From Chitinophaga sp. MM2321 (GTDB lineage: Bacteria > Bacteroidota > Bacteroidia > Chitinophagales > Chitinophagaceae), in the NCBI RefSeq assembly GCF_964033635.1, contig NZ_OZ035533.1:1674001-1738000 (forward strand): DNA of 64,000 bases. The letters are read 5' to 3'. The stretch's first letter is position 1; every line of letters starts with the position of its first letter. Positions 1 to 8,275 of the stretch are shown here, piece by piece. The notes under the pieces were generated by a model that was given only the letters and a program-made list of their open reading frames with translations, did no database searches and was not told the origin of the DNA. A program made the translations under genes and the position numbers.

Positions 1-1
1 A

Positions 2-679
2 AAGTATGTGGTACTGCTCGATCCTCTGGACGGTTCCGGTAACATCGATGTCAATGTATCTATCGGTACTATCTTTTCCGTGTACCGCCGGCTTTCTCCG
101 GAAGGAACGGAGTGTGTGCTGGAGGATTTCCTGCAACCGGGTACCCAGCAGATTGCAGCCGGATACATTATCTATGGTTCTTCTACCATGATGGTATACG
201 CCACCCGTCGCAGTGTACAGGGCTTCACCCTGGACCCTTCTATCGGCGAGTTCTGTTTATCGCACCCCAACCTGAAATGCCCGCCGGACAGTGATATTTT
301 CTCTGTAAACGTAGGCTACTACCATCTGTACGAAGAAAAGGTCCGTCATGCCATCGATCATTTTATGGCCAGAAATGAAAAAGACCGTATCTACCGCCAT
401 CGCTTTATCGGCTGTATGGTGGCTGAAATACACCGTACTTTAATCCAGGGAGGGATCTTTATGTATCCTGCCTATGGTAATTATCCTGCGGGGCGTTTAC
501 GCATCTGCTATGAATGCAATCCCATGTCGTTTATCATGGAAAAAGCCGGGGGCTCCTCTATGGCCAACGGCAAACAACGACTCCTGGAACTTAAACCGGT
601 ACAGCTGCACCAGCGTATCCCTATTTTCATCGGCTCCAAAACGATGATGGATACCTGGAAACAGATCGTCAATAAATAA
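2..679 (+). CDS. fbp: Fructose-1,6-bisphosphatase class I, 3' part
   Basis: This is the C-terminal two thirds (about 225 codons) of a class I fructose-1,6-bisphosphatase, which hydrolyses fructose 1,6-bisphosphate to fructose 6-phosphate in gluconeogenesis. The reading frame is open to the left edge, so the start and N-terminal domain lie outside the window. The metal and phosphate site DPLDGSGN is at the very beginning; most relatives have DPLDGSSN, so one serine is glycine here. The downstream stretches FLQPGTQQIAAGYIIYGSS and GGIFMYPAYG are typical of the family. A strong terminator follows directly, so this is the last gene of its transcript. Confidence 0.93.
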   Translation, partial: KYVVLLDPLDGSGNIDVNVSIGTIFSVYRRLSPEGTECVLEDFLQPGTQQIAAGYIIYGSSTMMVYATRRSVQGFTLDPSIGEFCLSHPNLKCPPDSDIFSVNVGYYHLYEEKVRHAIDHFMARNEKDRIYRHRFIGCMVAEIHRTLIQGGIFMYPAYGNYPAGRLRICYECNPMSFIMEKAGGSSMANGKQRLLELKPVQLHQRIPIFIGSKTMMDTWKQIVNK

Positions 680-685
680 AAAAGG

Positions 686-723
686 AATCAGGAATTACGC
701 ACTTCGTAATTCCTGATTTTTTT
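686..723 (+). terminator. Intrinsic terminator after fbp
   Basis: A perfect 14-bp stem (686-699 with 705-718) and a 5-nt loop run into a T tract (717-722), starting 7 nt after the fbp stop codon. The arms are partly self-similar to the AT-rich long hairpins elsewhere in the window, but this is an ordinary short terminator. Confidence 0.85.
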
Positions 724-786
724 GGTACAACACTTGCTTACGCTATATCCTATCAATCGTTTTATTTTTTAACCAGTTTTATTGCT

Positions 787-1275
787 ATGTCAATTTTGAA
801 AAGCCGCAGGGTCCTGGCATTCCTGCTTGTGGTGTTTGCAGCATTCCAGGTAAGCGCATGTTCACGTGCCACCAGTCGTGTAGACAGCACCAACGGCGGG
901 AAAAGCATGGATGAACAGATCCTCTACTACACCAACAAATTCCGTCACTCCAAAGGTTTGAAACCATTACAACTGGATGAAACCATCAGCCAGCAGGCGC
1001 GCCGCCATAGCCGCGATATGGCCAGTGGCCGCACAGGATTCGGGCATGAAGGATTCGAAGACCGCGTAGCCGTTGTTACCAAAAAAATGGGACGTGTAGG
1101 TGCCGCCGCCGAAAACGTGGCCTATGGTACCCTCGACGCAGAAGCCGTGGTAAACGGATGGATCAAGAGCCCCGGTCACCGCCGGAATATGCTGGGAGAC
1201 TATACCCTCATCGGTATTGGAACTGCCGATAAAGGAAGGATCACTTTCTTTACGCAGGTGTTTATAAAGCAGTAG
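787..1275 (+). CDS. CAP/SCP-domain lipoprotein
   Basis: 162-residue protein with a signal peptide ending in a lipobox (V22-S23-A24-C25), so probably lipid-anchored and facing the periplasm. The rest is a compact bacterial CAP (SCP/PR-1-like) domain. The usual tetrad can be placed: H74, E88 in GHE, E109 in AEN, and H131 in the SPGHRRNM stretch. CAP domains of this type are widespread in secreted bacterial proteins; their biochemical role is unsettled, so none is proposed here. It stands alone behind the fbp terminator, and its stop is followed by a long inverted repeat at 1294-1411. Confidence 0.88.
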   Translation: MSILKSRRVLAFLLVVFAAFQVSACSRATSRVDSTNGGKSMDEQILYYTNKFRHSKGLKPLQLDETISQQARRHSRDMASGRTGFGHEGFEDRVAVVTKKMGRVGAAAENVAYGTLDAEAVVNGWIKSPGHRRNMLGDYTLIGIGTADKGRITFFTQVFIKQ

Positions 1276-1293
1276 CCATTTATAGACTTGGAT

Positions 1294-1411
1294 ATTTAGG
1301 AATTTTGTGATTTTGGAATTTTGCGATTTTGTTTTTAGAGCGGGCTTATTACTGAACCTACATAATCAAACCACAAAATCACAAAATTCCAAAATCACAA
1401 AATCCCTAAAT
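1294..1411. repeat. Long intergenic inverted repeat, copy A
   Basis: The arms 1294-1331 and 1374-1411 match at 36 of 38 positions, around a 42-nt loop. The arms are a run of 8-9-nt words ending in RATTT or RATTTT (for example AGGAATTTT, GTGATTTT). The copy starts 18 nt after the CAP-gene stop and ends 18 nt before the ABC-gene start, filling the gap. It lacks the GCAGCGRAGAT core seen in copies D, E, I and J. Confidence 0.85.
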
Positions 1412-1429
1412 GTTGTTACTTTTGGTGTC

Positions 1430-2194
1430 ATGGAAAAGATTAAGATCATTGAGGTAACTGACCTGGTGAAAAAATACGGGGAGTTTACCGCTGTAAAGGG
1501 GATTAGCTTTGAGGTATATGAAAATGAGATCTTTGGCCTGCTGGGCCCCAATGGCGCCGGTAAATCCACTACGCTGGAGATCATAGAAACACTGCGGGAA
1601 AAGACGAGCGGACAGGTAAATGTAGGTGGATTTGATCTCGACAAAGACCCCAACAATATAAAAAAGATCATCGGTGTACAGTTGCAGAGTTCCGGTTATT
1701 ACCCCGGCCTCAACCTGGTAGAGCTGATAGAAATGTTTGGCGGCCTGTACAACCAGCCTGTGAAACCGCTGGAATTACTGGCACTCTTCAACCTGGAAGA
1801 TAAGGCCAAAGCTAAATTCAAAGAGCTTTCCGGCGGACAAAAACAACGCTTTTCCATTGCTACCACACTGATCAACAAGCCCAGGATCATCTTCCTGGAT
1901 GAACCTACAACGGGCCTCGATCCACAGGCACGACGCAACCTCTGGGACCTGATCCAGCAAGTGCGGGCACAGGGTACCACCGTTGTCATCACCACGCATT
2001 ACATGGATGAAGCAGAGTTCTTATGCGACCGTTGCGCCATTGTAGACAGCGGAAAGATCATCGCCATAGATTCTCCGGATACTTTGATAGATAAACTTGT
2101 AGCACAGGGCTTTGAAAGAAATAAAGAAGTGAAGAAAGCTAACCTGGAAGATGTATTTATTCATCTCACCGGTAAAGATCTTCGGGAAGAATAG
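1430..2194 (+). CDS. ABC transporter ATP-binding protein (ABC-2 exporter type)
   Basis: 254-residue nucleotide-binding subunit of an ABC-2 type exporter. Walker A GPNGAGKST is at 39-47, the signature LSGGQ at 133-137, Walker B with its glutamate (FLDEP) at 155-159, and the switch histidine at 190. The C-terminal NLEDVFIHLTG ending is typical of the NatA/YadG-like class. I chose ATG 1430 because the upstream part of the open frame runs through the inverted repeat at 1294-1411 and would not be a natural N-terminus. No membrane permease gene is adjacent, so its partner must be encoded elsewhere and the substrate cannot be inferred. The next gene follows after 12 nt. Confidence 0.92.
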   Translation: MEKIKIIEVTDLVKKYGEFTAVKGISFEVYENEIFGLLGPNGAGKSTTLEIIETLREKTSGQVNVGGFDLDKDPNNIKKIIGVQLQSSGYYPGLNLVELIEMFGGLYNQPVKPLELLALFNLEDKAKAKFKELSGGQKQRFSIATTLINKPRIIFLDEPTTGLDPQARRNLWDLIQQVRAQGTTVVITTHYMDEAEFLCDRCAIVDSGKIIAIDSPDTLIDKLVAQGFERNKEVKKANLEDVFIHLTGKDLREE

Positions 2195-2206
2195 TCAATC
2201 CTTACT

Positions 2207-2734
2207 ATGGAAACACTGCAATACCCGATAGGCCGCTTCGAAGCATTACCGGACTATTCACCGGAGATGCTGGCAGGCTTTATCGACGACATCCGCGAAC
2301 TGCCCACCCTGGTGGAGATGGCCGTACAACACCTCGATGAATACCAGCTGCAAGCGCCTTACAGACCGGAAGGCTGGACGGTTGCCCAGGTAGTGCATCA
2401 CCTGGCCGATAGTCATATGAACGGCTGCATTCGTGTGAAACTGGCGCTGACAGAAGACGAGCCCACGATCAAGCCTTATGAGGAAGCGGCATGGGCAGTA
2501 TTGCCGGACGTAGCCAATACGCCTGTCAATGTTTCCATTACGCTGTTACACGCCCTGCATACCCGCTGGGCTGCACTGATGGAAGGACTCACTGACACGC
2601 AATGGGAACGGACTTTCTTCCACCCCGGTCAGGGAAAAGTATTTAATCTCAAAACACATATTGCCAACTATTCCTGGCATGGAAAACACCACCTCGCCCA
2701 TATAGAAGGGCTGAAGGAAAGAATGAAATGGTAA
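2207..2734 (+). CDS. YfiT/BstA-like DinB-superfamily metal-dependent protein
   Basis: 175-residue DinB-superfamily four-helix protein resembling the YfiT branch, which includes the bacillithiol S-transferase BstA of Firmicutes. The characteristic stretch PYRPEGWTVAQVVHHLADSH is at 51-70 and YSWHGKHHLAHI at 155-166. The metal ligands in this branch are three histidines, matching a His in the 64-70 block and two among H158, H161, H162 and H165. A bacillithiol role is an inference, but bshB1, a bacillithiol synthesis gene, lies 15 kb away in the same window. It sits between the ABC gene and the Nudix gene with gaps of 12 and 10 nt, so the three are probably co-transcribed. Confidence 0.82.
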   Translation: METLQYPIGRFEALPDYSPEMLAGFIDDIRELPTLVEMAVQHLDEYQLQAPYRPEGWTVAQVVHHLADSHMNGCIRVKLALTEDEPTIKPYEEAAWAVLPDVANTPVNVSITLLHALHTRWAALMEGLTDTQWERTFFHPGQGKVFNLKTHIANYSWHGKHHLAHIEGLKERMKW

Positions 2735-2744
2735 AGTAATTATT

Positions 2745-3302
2745 ATGGATATGGACTGGAAACTGCTCTCATCGGAATACCTGTTTAAAGACGATTGGTT
2801 AACTGCACGCAAAGACAAATGCCTCACACCTTCCGGTAAGATTATCGAACCATATTATGTGCTCGAATATAATAACTGGGTCAATGGGGTGGCATTAACA
2901 GAAGACGGACAAGTAATCATGATCCGCCAGTACCGGCAGGGCATTGGCAAAACATTGCTCGAAATTCCCGGTGGTACGATGGACGACACGGACACTTCTC
3001 CCCTGGAGGCGATGCAGCGGGAATTGCTGGAAGAAACCGGCTATGAATTTAAAGAAGTGATCTCACTGGGATCTATCGCACCAAATCCTGCCTCCAGTAA
3101 TAATTTTACATACATGTTTCTCGCTACCGGTGGCCGTAAGATACAGGAGCAGCAACTGGATCATAATGAGGAAATTGAAATAGAACTGATGCCCCTCGCC
3201 ACGCTGCAGCAATTAATACTGGAAAATAAGATCCTGCAAAGTCTGCATGTTACCTGTATTTGCTACGCTTTGCTGCACCTCGGCAAAATGGAGATGAAAT
3301 AA
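2745..3302 (+). CDS. Nudix hydrolase, ADP-ribose pyrophosphatase-like
   Basis: 185-residue Nudix protein of the ADP-ribose/nucleoside-diphosphate-sugar pyrophosphatase type. The Nudix box spans residues 77-100, with metal-binding R92-E93 and E96-E97 followed by T-G-Y. The loop between the first glycine and the RELLEE core is one residue longer than the textbook pattern. These enzymes cleave X-linked nucleoside diphosphates; the exact substrate cannot be read from sequence. It is the last gene of the short ABC/YfiT/Nudix run and ends 7 nt from the convergent folC gene, with no terminator between them. Confidence 0.88.
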   Translation: MDMDWKLLSSEYLFKDDWLTARKDKCLTPSGKIIEPYYVLEYNNWVNGVALTEDGQVIMIRQYRQGIGKTLLEIPGGTMDDTDTSPLEAMQRELLEETGYEFKEVISLGSIAPNPASSNNFTYMFLATGGRKIQEQQLDHNEEIEIELMPLATLQQLILENKILQSLHVTCICYALLHLGKMEMK

Positions 3303-3309
3303 TGGTTGC

Positions 3310-4599
3310 CTAGATCGCTTCTGCCACAATAAAAAAACTACCGCAAACGAGGATCATATCATCAGGTTGGGCATGTTGCCTGGCTGCCATCAGCGCCGCC
3401 TGTACGGTGGCATAGGCGCGGCCCTGCAAGCCTTTGCCCGCGGCCATTTCAGTCAGTGTTACTTCATCGAGCGCACGGGGGATCTGCGCCTTGCAGAAAT
3501 AATAGGTGGCCGTTGGCGGAAAGAGGGTAAGCACGGTTTCCACTTCCTTATCTTTCACAAATCCTGTTACAATATGTAAGTGCCGGTAATTGACATGGCC
3601 CAGTTGCTGCATTACTTCGCGGATGCCGGCTTCATTATGACCTACATCCATCACGGTGAGAGGATGCTGACTCACGACCTCCCATCGGCCTCTCAGGCCG
3701 GTGATCTTCTTTACATGCGAGAGGGCAGCCGTAATATGTGCGGGTGTAATTTTCCAGCCCTGCTGTTGTAATATTTTTACGGAAGATAATACCCCCATCA
3801 CATTTTTTTCCTGGTATTGACCATTCAGATCGAGTCTGATTTGATGCATCTGCTGTTGGCGTGTATCCAGCAACGTTAGTTCCATGTGTGTGTTGGCGAT
3901 AACGCTGCCATCTACCATCCATTCCTGGTCGGCGAAATGGATAGGCGCCTGCAATGCGGCGGCTTTCTGAAGGAAGATTTCCTGGATCTCCGATTGCGTT
4001 TCACTGATAACCACTGGTATATTGGCTTTGATAATACCGGCTTTTTCGGTGGCTATTTCGGATAAAGTATTGCCCAGGATATTTTTGTGGTCATAGCTGA
4101 TGTTGGTGATCAGCGCCAGTTCCGGCATGATCACATTGGTGCTGTCGAGCCGGCCGCCGAGTCCCACTTCAATGATGGCGATATCCACCTGTTCCTGTGC
4201 AAAATAGCGGAAAGCCATAGCTACCGTCATTTCAAAAAAAGAAGGCGAGATCGCTTCAATATGCGGGCGTAGCTGATTGGTAAAACTGACAACAAATTCT
4301 TCTGTTACCGGCTGTCCGTTGATCCTGATCCGCTCCCTGAAGTCGAGCAGGTGAGGGGAGGTATACAAGCCTGTTTTATAGCCTGCCTGTTGGAAAATGG
4401 CTGCCAGCATATGACTGGAAGATCCTTTACCATTAGTGCCGGCAACATGAATAGTTTTGAAATGATGCTGCGGATTATCCAGCAGATTTAATAAGGCAAC
4501 GGTATTATGAAGATCTGTTTTATAAGCATCGGCGCCCAGTTTTGTAAACATTGGGAGTTGCTTATACAGATATTCCAGCGTTTCGTTGTATGCGTTCAT
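3310..4599 (-). CDS. folC: Bifunctional dihydrofolate/folylpolyglutamate synthase
   Basis: 429-residue Mur-ligase-family enzyme that adds glutamate to dihydropteroate and extends the polyglutamate tail of folates. The ATP-binding loop GTNGKGS is at 54-60, followed by the family hallmark TSPHLLDFRERI (80-91). The central ATPase domain continues to about residue 295, with the smaller glutamate-ligase C-terminal domain after it. Length is normal. It is the last gene of a leftward operon behind the tonB-like and DUF5723 genes, starting 9 nt after the latter. Confidence 0.95.
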   Translation of the reverse strand: MNAYNETLEYLYKQLPMFTKLGADAYKTDLHNTVALLNLLDNPQHHFKTIHVAGTNGKGSSSHMLAAIFQQAGYKTGLYTSPHLLDFRERIRINGQPVTEEFVVSFTNQLRPHIEAISPSFFEMTVAMAFRYFAQEQVDIAIIEVGLGGRLDSTNVIMPELALITNISYDHKNILGNTLSEIATEKAGIIKANIPVVISETQSEIQEIFLQKAAALQAPIHFADQEWMVDGSVIANTHMELTLLDTRQQQMHQIRLDLNGQYQEKNVMGVLSSVKILQQQGWKITPAHITAALSHVKKITGLRGRWEVVSQHPLTVMDVGHNEAGIREVMQQLGHVNYRHLHIVTGFVKDKEVETVLTLFPPTATYYFCKAQIPRALDEVTLTEMAAGKGLQGRAYATVQAALMAARQHAQPDDMILVCGSFFIVAEAI

Positions 4600-4608
4600 A
4601 GCGGTGAA

Positions 4609-6078
4609 TTAATCATTCACGGGGCAGCCCAGCTGGCTTTTGCGTTTCCTGAAGATACCGCCGCCATTGCCATCACCCCGTTTCAGCATAGCTGAATTTA
4701 AACGCAAAGCTACGAAAGCATCAGCATGATCGATGTTATGTTGAAAAAGGTTGGAAAAAATACTGTAGGAACCTAATACCAGCGGACCAAAACGTATCCC
4801 CACACCAGCATCTGCCTGCCCATTATGATTTATCACCAGCGGCAGGTAGGCGCCAAACATGTCCGTTTCATACCGTGGTGTAAGCATCACCTGCGTCATC
4901 GCATAGGTTTTGGTGAGGTCTTTTCTGCCTGTATTCAGGGCGATTACGGCGTTGGCGCTTACAAAGAAACGGCTGTCGATATTGTAATCACCCATCAGGT
5001 TCACAGCCATGGGCAATGTCATATTGAAATCGTCCGGAGAGGCGATTGGGGTGAAATAATTATTAAGCCGCTGCGAATATTGTTTCAGGCTTTCATCCTT
5101 CCGGTAGTTCACATCTTTTGGGTTGACATTATCTTTGGTAATATCAAGATCCGTGTTGTTTACTCCCTTGTTATATTTGATCCGCCCGATATCGGTAATG
5201 GAAACGCCTATACGGAATTTATATTCATCGGCATCTGTTCCCTCATAAGCTCCGAATCCGCCGTTGTCCGGCCGGTATTCATAAATAACGCCGATGTCCA
5301 TACCGATGCCGTTGTTATTGAAAAGTTGTACGTTGCTGATGTCGGGTGATTGCCAGTTGTCCAGCTCCTGGTTGTAGCCATAGTTGAGTACACCGCTACT
5401 GATGGTGGCATCGCGCTTGTTGTTGAGCCGGAAGTTGGCATTACGTACGGCTGCATAGCCGGCAGCTACGCCACTCAGCAACTTTAGGGTCACACCGGCT
5501 TTCAATCTGCCGCTGTAAGTTTCCTTTATCACACGCGCATAGCTGAAACCCAGTTCATGCCAGATATGTGATGATACGGCGCCATGCTCCATGGTGTAGT
5601 TGGTGCCACTGTATTGCATATTGGGAAAATCATTACCGAAGAAGTTAGCCAGTGGCGTTGGGAGATTACCACCATTGCTACTGCTGCGCATACGCCATAC
5701 AAAGGAAACGGATTGCTTTTCATCAATGGCATACAATACAGATGGTAGCATGATCTCCGCCATCTCCCAGCCATTTTGATTACGGCGGGCGGCGGTATCT
5801 ACAAAGTAATCCTGGTTACGGCGAAATGAATCGGGTCTGTTGAATATAACGGATTTGGGTATACGTACATAAGTATTACCGCCTTTAGCATCGGCGCCAA
5901 TGATGTTTACATCCCATTTATAACGGTATCCTGCGGCACTTGCCGGGTTGGAAAGAACGCCATAGATACCTGCATAGTTGCTGGTATGATAACCTGGAAA
6001 GGATTGGGCTATTGCGGCAGTTGCCAGCAATAGCAATAATACAGTGCTTAAAAAGATACGGTTAATAATAACAATCAT
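4609..6078 (-). CDS. DUF5723-like outer-membrane protein
   Basis: About 489 residues with a signal peptide ending near AIAQ. The mature start (residues 25-60) has the LSNPAS stretch typical of DUF5723, a Bacteroidota family of predicted outer-membrane barrels. The rest alternates short amphipathic strands with polar turns. An in-frame GTG lies one codon upstream of the ATG at 6078; I prefer the ATG. Molecular function is unknown. Its place between a tonB-like gene and folC suggests it belongs to the envelope part of this operon. Confidence 0.8.
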   Translation of the reverse strand: MIVIINRIFLSTVLLLLLATAAIAQSFPGYHTSNYAGIYGVLSNPASAAGYRYKWDVNIIGADAKGGNTYVRIPKSVIFNRPDSFRRNQDYFVDTAARRNQNGWEMAEIMLPSVLYAIDEKQSVSFVWRMRSSSNGGNLPTPLANFFGNDFPNMQYSGTNYTMEHGAVSSHIWHELGFSYARVIKETYSGRLKAGVTLKLLSGVAAGYAAVRNANFRLNNKRDATISSGVLNYGYNQELDNWQSPDISNVQLFNNNGIGMDIGVIYEYRPDNGGFGAYEGTDADEYKFRIGVSITDIGRIKYNKGVNNTDLDITKDNVNPKDVNYRKDESLKQYSQRLNNYFTPIASPDDFNMTLPMAVNLMGDYNIDSRFFVSANAVIALNTGRKDLTKTYAMTQVMLTPRYETDMFGAYLPLVINHNGQADAGVGIRFGPLVLGSYSIFSNLFQHNIDHADAFVALRLNSAMLKRGDGNGGGIFRKRKSQLGCPVND

Positions 6079-6179
6079 CACTGGCTAAAAGATAGGTTTC
6101 TCTGAATAACGCAAATATCATGCGCTTATTGGCTCCTTTATTCATAGGGGAGATTGTAGGCCGTAAATCAAGCGTATTA

Positions 6180-7064
6180 TTATTGTGCTTTGAAAAAGAA
6201 GCGGATGGTACCGAATTGTTCTTCCGGTGCCTCTGCGTTGGCATTGTATTTCAGTTGTGTGGCAGCTTTCCTTGCAATATCGATCAACTGGGCTTTACTG
6301 AGTGTTGAGCCTTTCATACTGAAGGTAGCGGAGATCACATCTCCCTGCTGGTTCACTTTTATATTAATAGCTACATAACCGGATTCTGTACCGTCGAAAG
6401 TAACCTGTGGTCTGCTGATAAGATTCCTGCCGTTCAGGTGGAAATCGGAGCGGCCGCCGCCCAGTCCACCACCCGTGTATCCTTTTGCGTTAGGATCACC
6501 ATTGATCTGTCCACGGTCGCCGGGTTTGCCGGTATTGCCCTCACCGGTAGAATTGTTGGAACCGTTGGCTCCATTGCCGCTATTGGCGCCGGTGTTGGTA
6601 CCGCCTGCATATACTGCCTTTGGCTTGGGTGCCGGAGGCGCAGGTGTGGGTGGATTATCAGCTGGTTTCTTAACCGGTTTGGTAGTTGGTTTGGGATCTA
6701 ATTTTTTAGGAAATTCTTTAGGCTTTTCTACCGGTTTTTCCGGTTTCCTGATTATTTCCGGTGCTTCTTCATCATCCTGTGTTGCAATGTCCTGTTGTTC
6801 ACTATTATCTTTTGCAGTAGCGGTATTGCTTTCAGCAGGAACTGGTGTAGGCGCGGCAGCACTGGGTGGATTGGGGTTGAGAGGTTGTACATCTCCCATC
6901 CCTTCGTCTGATGTGCCGAGATTTACTTCCATGCCCAGGTCCTGATCGGGCAGGGGCGGTGGTGCGGAAAATCCGGCAAATAAAAATGCCACTAACAGCA
7001 GCGCATGTACGCCGATGGTAACTCCAAATGCCTTAATATTTTTTTTGCCGTTTTTTTCCTCCAT
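6180..7064 (-). CDS. TonB-family energy transducer
   Basis: 294-residue TonB-like protein. An N-terminal membrane anchor (about 11-32) carries a histidine at position 20, where TonB proteins use a membrane histidine to couple to ExbB/ExbD. A Pro/Lys/Glu-rich spacer (about 100-150) and a Gly/Asn-rich stretch (150-205) would span the periplasm, and residues 210-294 are the TonB C-terminal fold that contacts outer-membrane receptors. It is the first gene of the tonB-like/DUF5723/folC operon. The exbB/exbD genes that often precede such a tonB are absent; an AraC regulator diverges from it instead. Confidence 0.88.
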   Translation of the reverse strand: MEEKNGKKNIKAFGVTIGVHALLLVAFLFAGFSAPPPLPDQDLGMEVNLGTSDEGMGDVQPLNPNPPSAAAPTPVPAESNTATAKDNSEQQDIATQDDEEAPEIIRKPEKPVEKPKEFPKKLDPKPTTKPVKKPADNPPTPAPPAPKPKAVYAGGTNTGANSGNGANGSNNSTGEGNTGKPGDRGQINGDPNAKGYTGGGLGGGRSDFHLNGRNLISRPQVTFDGTESGYVAINIKVNQQGDVISATFSMKGSTLSKAQLIDIARKAATQLKYNANAEAPEEQFGTIRFFFKAQ

Positions 7065-7252
7065 GATAGCCTAGTTGAGCGCCAGTTGAAATCAAAGTTA
7101 ATCTTTTGATTCAAAAAATGCTGCTCCTGATAAAAAGTGAATATCGCATCATTGCAAAAACCATGCAGTTAATCCCTTTGTGTTAACCCGGTTCAATTCC
7201 GGGGTTTGTTCTCTCTAACGGTTTATTATTCATTTTATTGGCATCCCTGGCA

Positions 7253-7281
7253 TTTGTTACCAAATGATAGCGGGTAACAAA
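7253..7281. promoter_or_regulatory. Dyad between the tonB-like and araC genes, possible operator
   Basis: A 9-bp inverted repeat, TTTGTTACC and GGTAACAAA, is separated by 11 nt (7253-7261 and 7273-7281). It lies in the 287-bp divergent region, about 70 nt before the AraC-type start codon. The spacing fits a protein-binding dyad better than a terminator, because no T tract follows. Autoregulation by the adjacent AraC-type protein is a guess. Confidence 0.35.
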
Positions 7282-7351
7282 AATTGTTCATCTATATACA
7301 ATTATTGTCCTATAAATGCTGATTATGCGGAAAAAGGAGTAAAATTGGTAA

Positions 7352-8272
7352 ATGAAAGTAGTACAATTTACAGTTCCTGTAGCATCAGAAGGGTCTGTTG
7401 TGATCCAGGAAGATATCCTGCCTTACTTTTATAACTACCTCCACCGCCATAAGGAAGCACAGGTAACACTGATTATAAAGGGGGAAGGTACCCTGATTGC
7501 CGGCAGCTATACGCAGCCTTTCAAAGCGGGGGATGTGTATGTGATTGGTGCCAACCAACCGCATATGTTTAAAGGCGATGCCCGGTATTTTGAAAATCTC
7601 CAGGAGAAAAATATCCATGCCATTCACATCTTCTTTGACCATGAGCAAGCCTTACAGGGAATGATCTCCCTGCCGGAACTGGAACCGGTGAGGAAATGGC
7701 TGGAGCTTACCCGTTTCAGCTTACAACTGCCCGCTATCCATGAGGAAAAGGCGGCAGCAGAGATCCTGCGCCTCCGCCAGCTGACAGGCGCAGAAAGGTT
7801 ATTTGCTTTCATGACGATGCTCACCTGGTTCTCTAAACAGGTAAAGGACTGGAAATCGCTGTCAACCGGCTTCTCCAGGCATGTTTACAGCGAGTCGGAA
7901 GGATTGCGGATGAATGATATCTACCAGTATACCCTGGAACATTATGCAGAAAACATTACGCTGGCCAGGATTGCGGGTATTGCACATTTAACGACTTATG
8001 CCTTCTGTAAATATTTCAAGAAACATACCCGCAAAACGTACCTGGGTTTTTTAAATGAGGTGAGGATCAACGCTGCCTGTAAGAAAATCATTAACGGGGA
8101 TGCGGATAGTATTGCTTCGGTGGCATATGCTACGGGATATAACAACCCTATCACATTTAACCGGGTATTCAGAAAGGTAACGGGGATGTCGCCATCTGCC
8201 TATGCGCGCCAATACCGTTTCGGGCAGGGCAGCGCGCACAGGAGTGGCCAGCTTGTTGAATGGGAAGAATAG
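7352..8272 (+). CDS. AraC-family transcriptional regulator with cupin N-terminus
   Basis: 306-residue regulator. Residues 1-90 form a cupin-like effector domain (KGEGTLIAG, FKAGDVYVIG). The C-terminal 100 residues hold the double helix-turn-helix of the AraC family, with the second helix set ending in IASVAYATGYNNPITFNRVF and then TGMSPSAYAR. It diverges from the tonB-like operon and converges on the radical SAM gene with a 3-nt gap. The ligand is not evident; cupin-AraC proteins often sense sugars or other small molecules. Confidence 0.9.
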   Translation: MKVVQFTVPVASEGSVVIQEDILPYFYNYLHRHKEAQVTLIIKGEGTLIAGSYTQPFKAGDVYVIGANQPHMFKGDARYFENLQEKNIHAIHIFFDHEQALQGMISLPELEPVRKWLELTRFSLQLPAIHEEKAAAEILRLRQLTGAERLFAFMTMLTWFSKQVKDWKSLSTGFSRHVYSESEGLRMNDIYQYTLEHYAENITLARIAGIAHLTTYAFCKYFKKHTRKTYLGFLNEVRINAACKKIINGDADSIASVAYATGYNNPITFNRVFRKVTGMSPSAYARQYRFGQGSAHRSGQLVEWEE

Positions 8273-8275
8273 TTT

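Noticed and set aside
1294..1411. Inverted repeats considered as insertion-sequence ends
   Set aside because: No transposase or flanking target duplication; the two arms are only 20-40 nt apart and enclose no gene.
1430..2194. ABC ATPase considered as CcmA for the ccmE-ccmF genes
   Set aside because: Its C-terminal part and neighbours fit an ABC-2 exporter ATPase, and it is 9 kb from ccmE in a different transcript.
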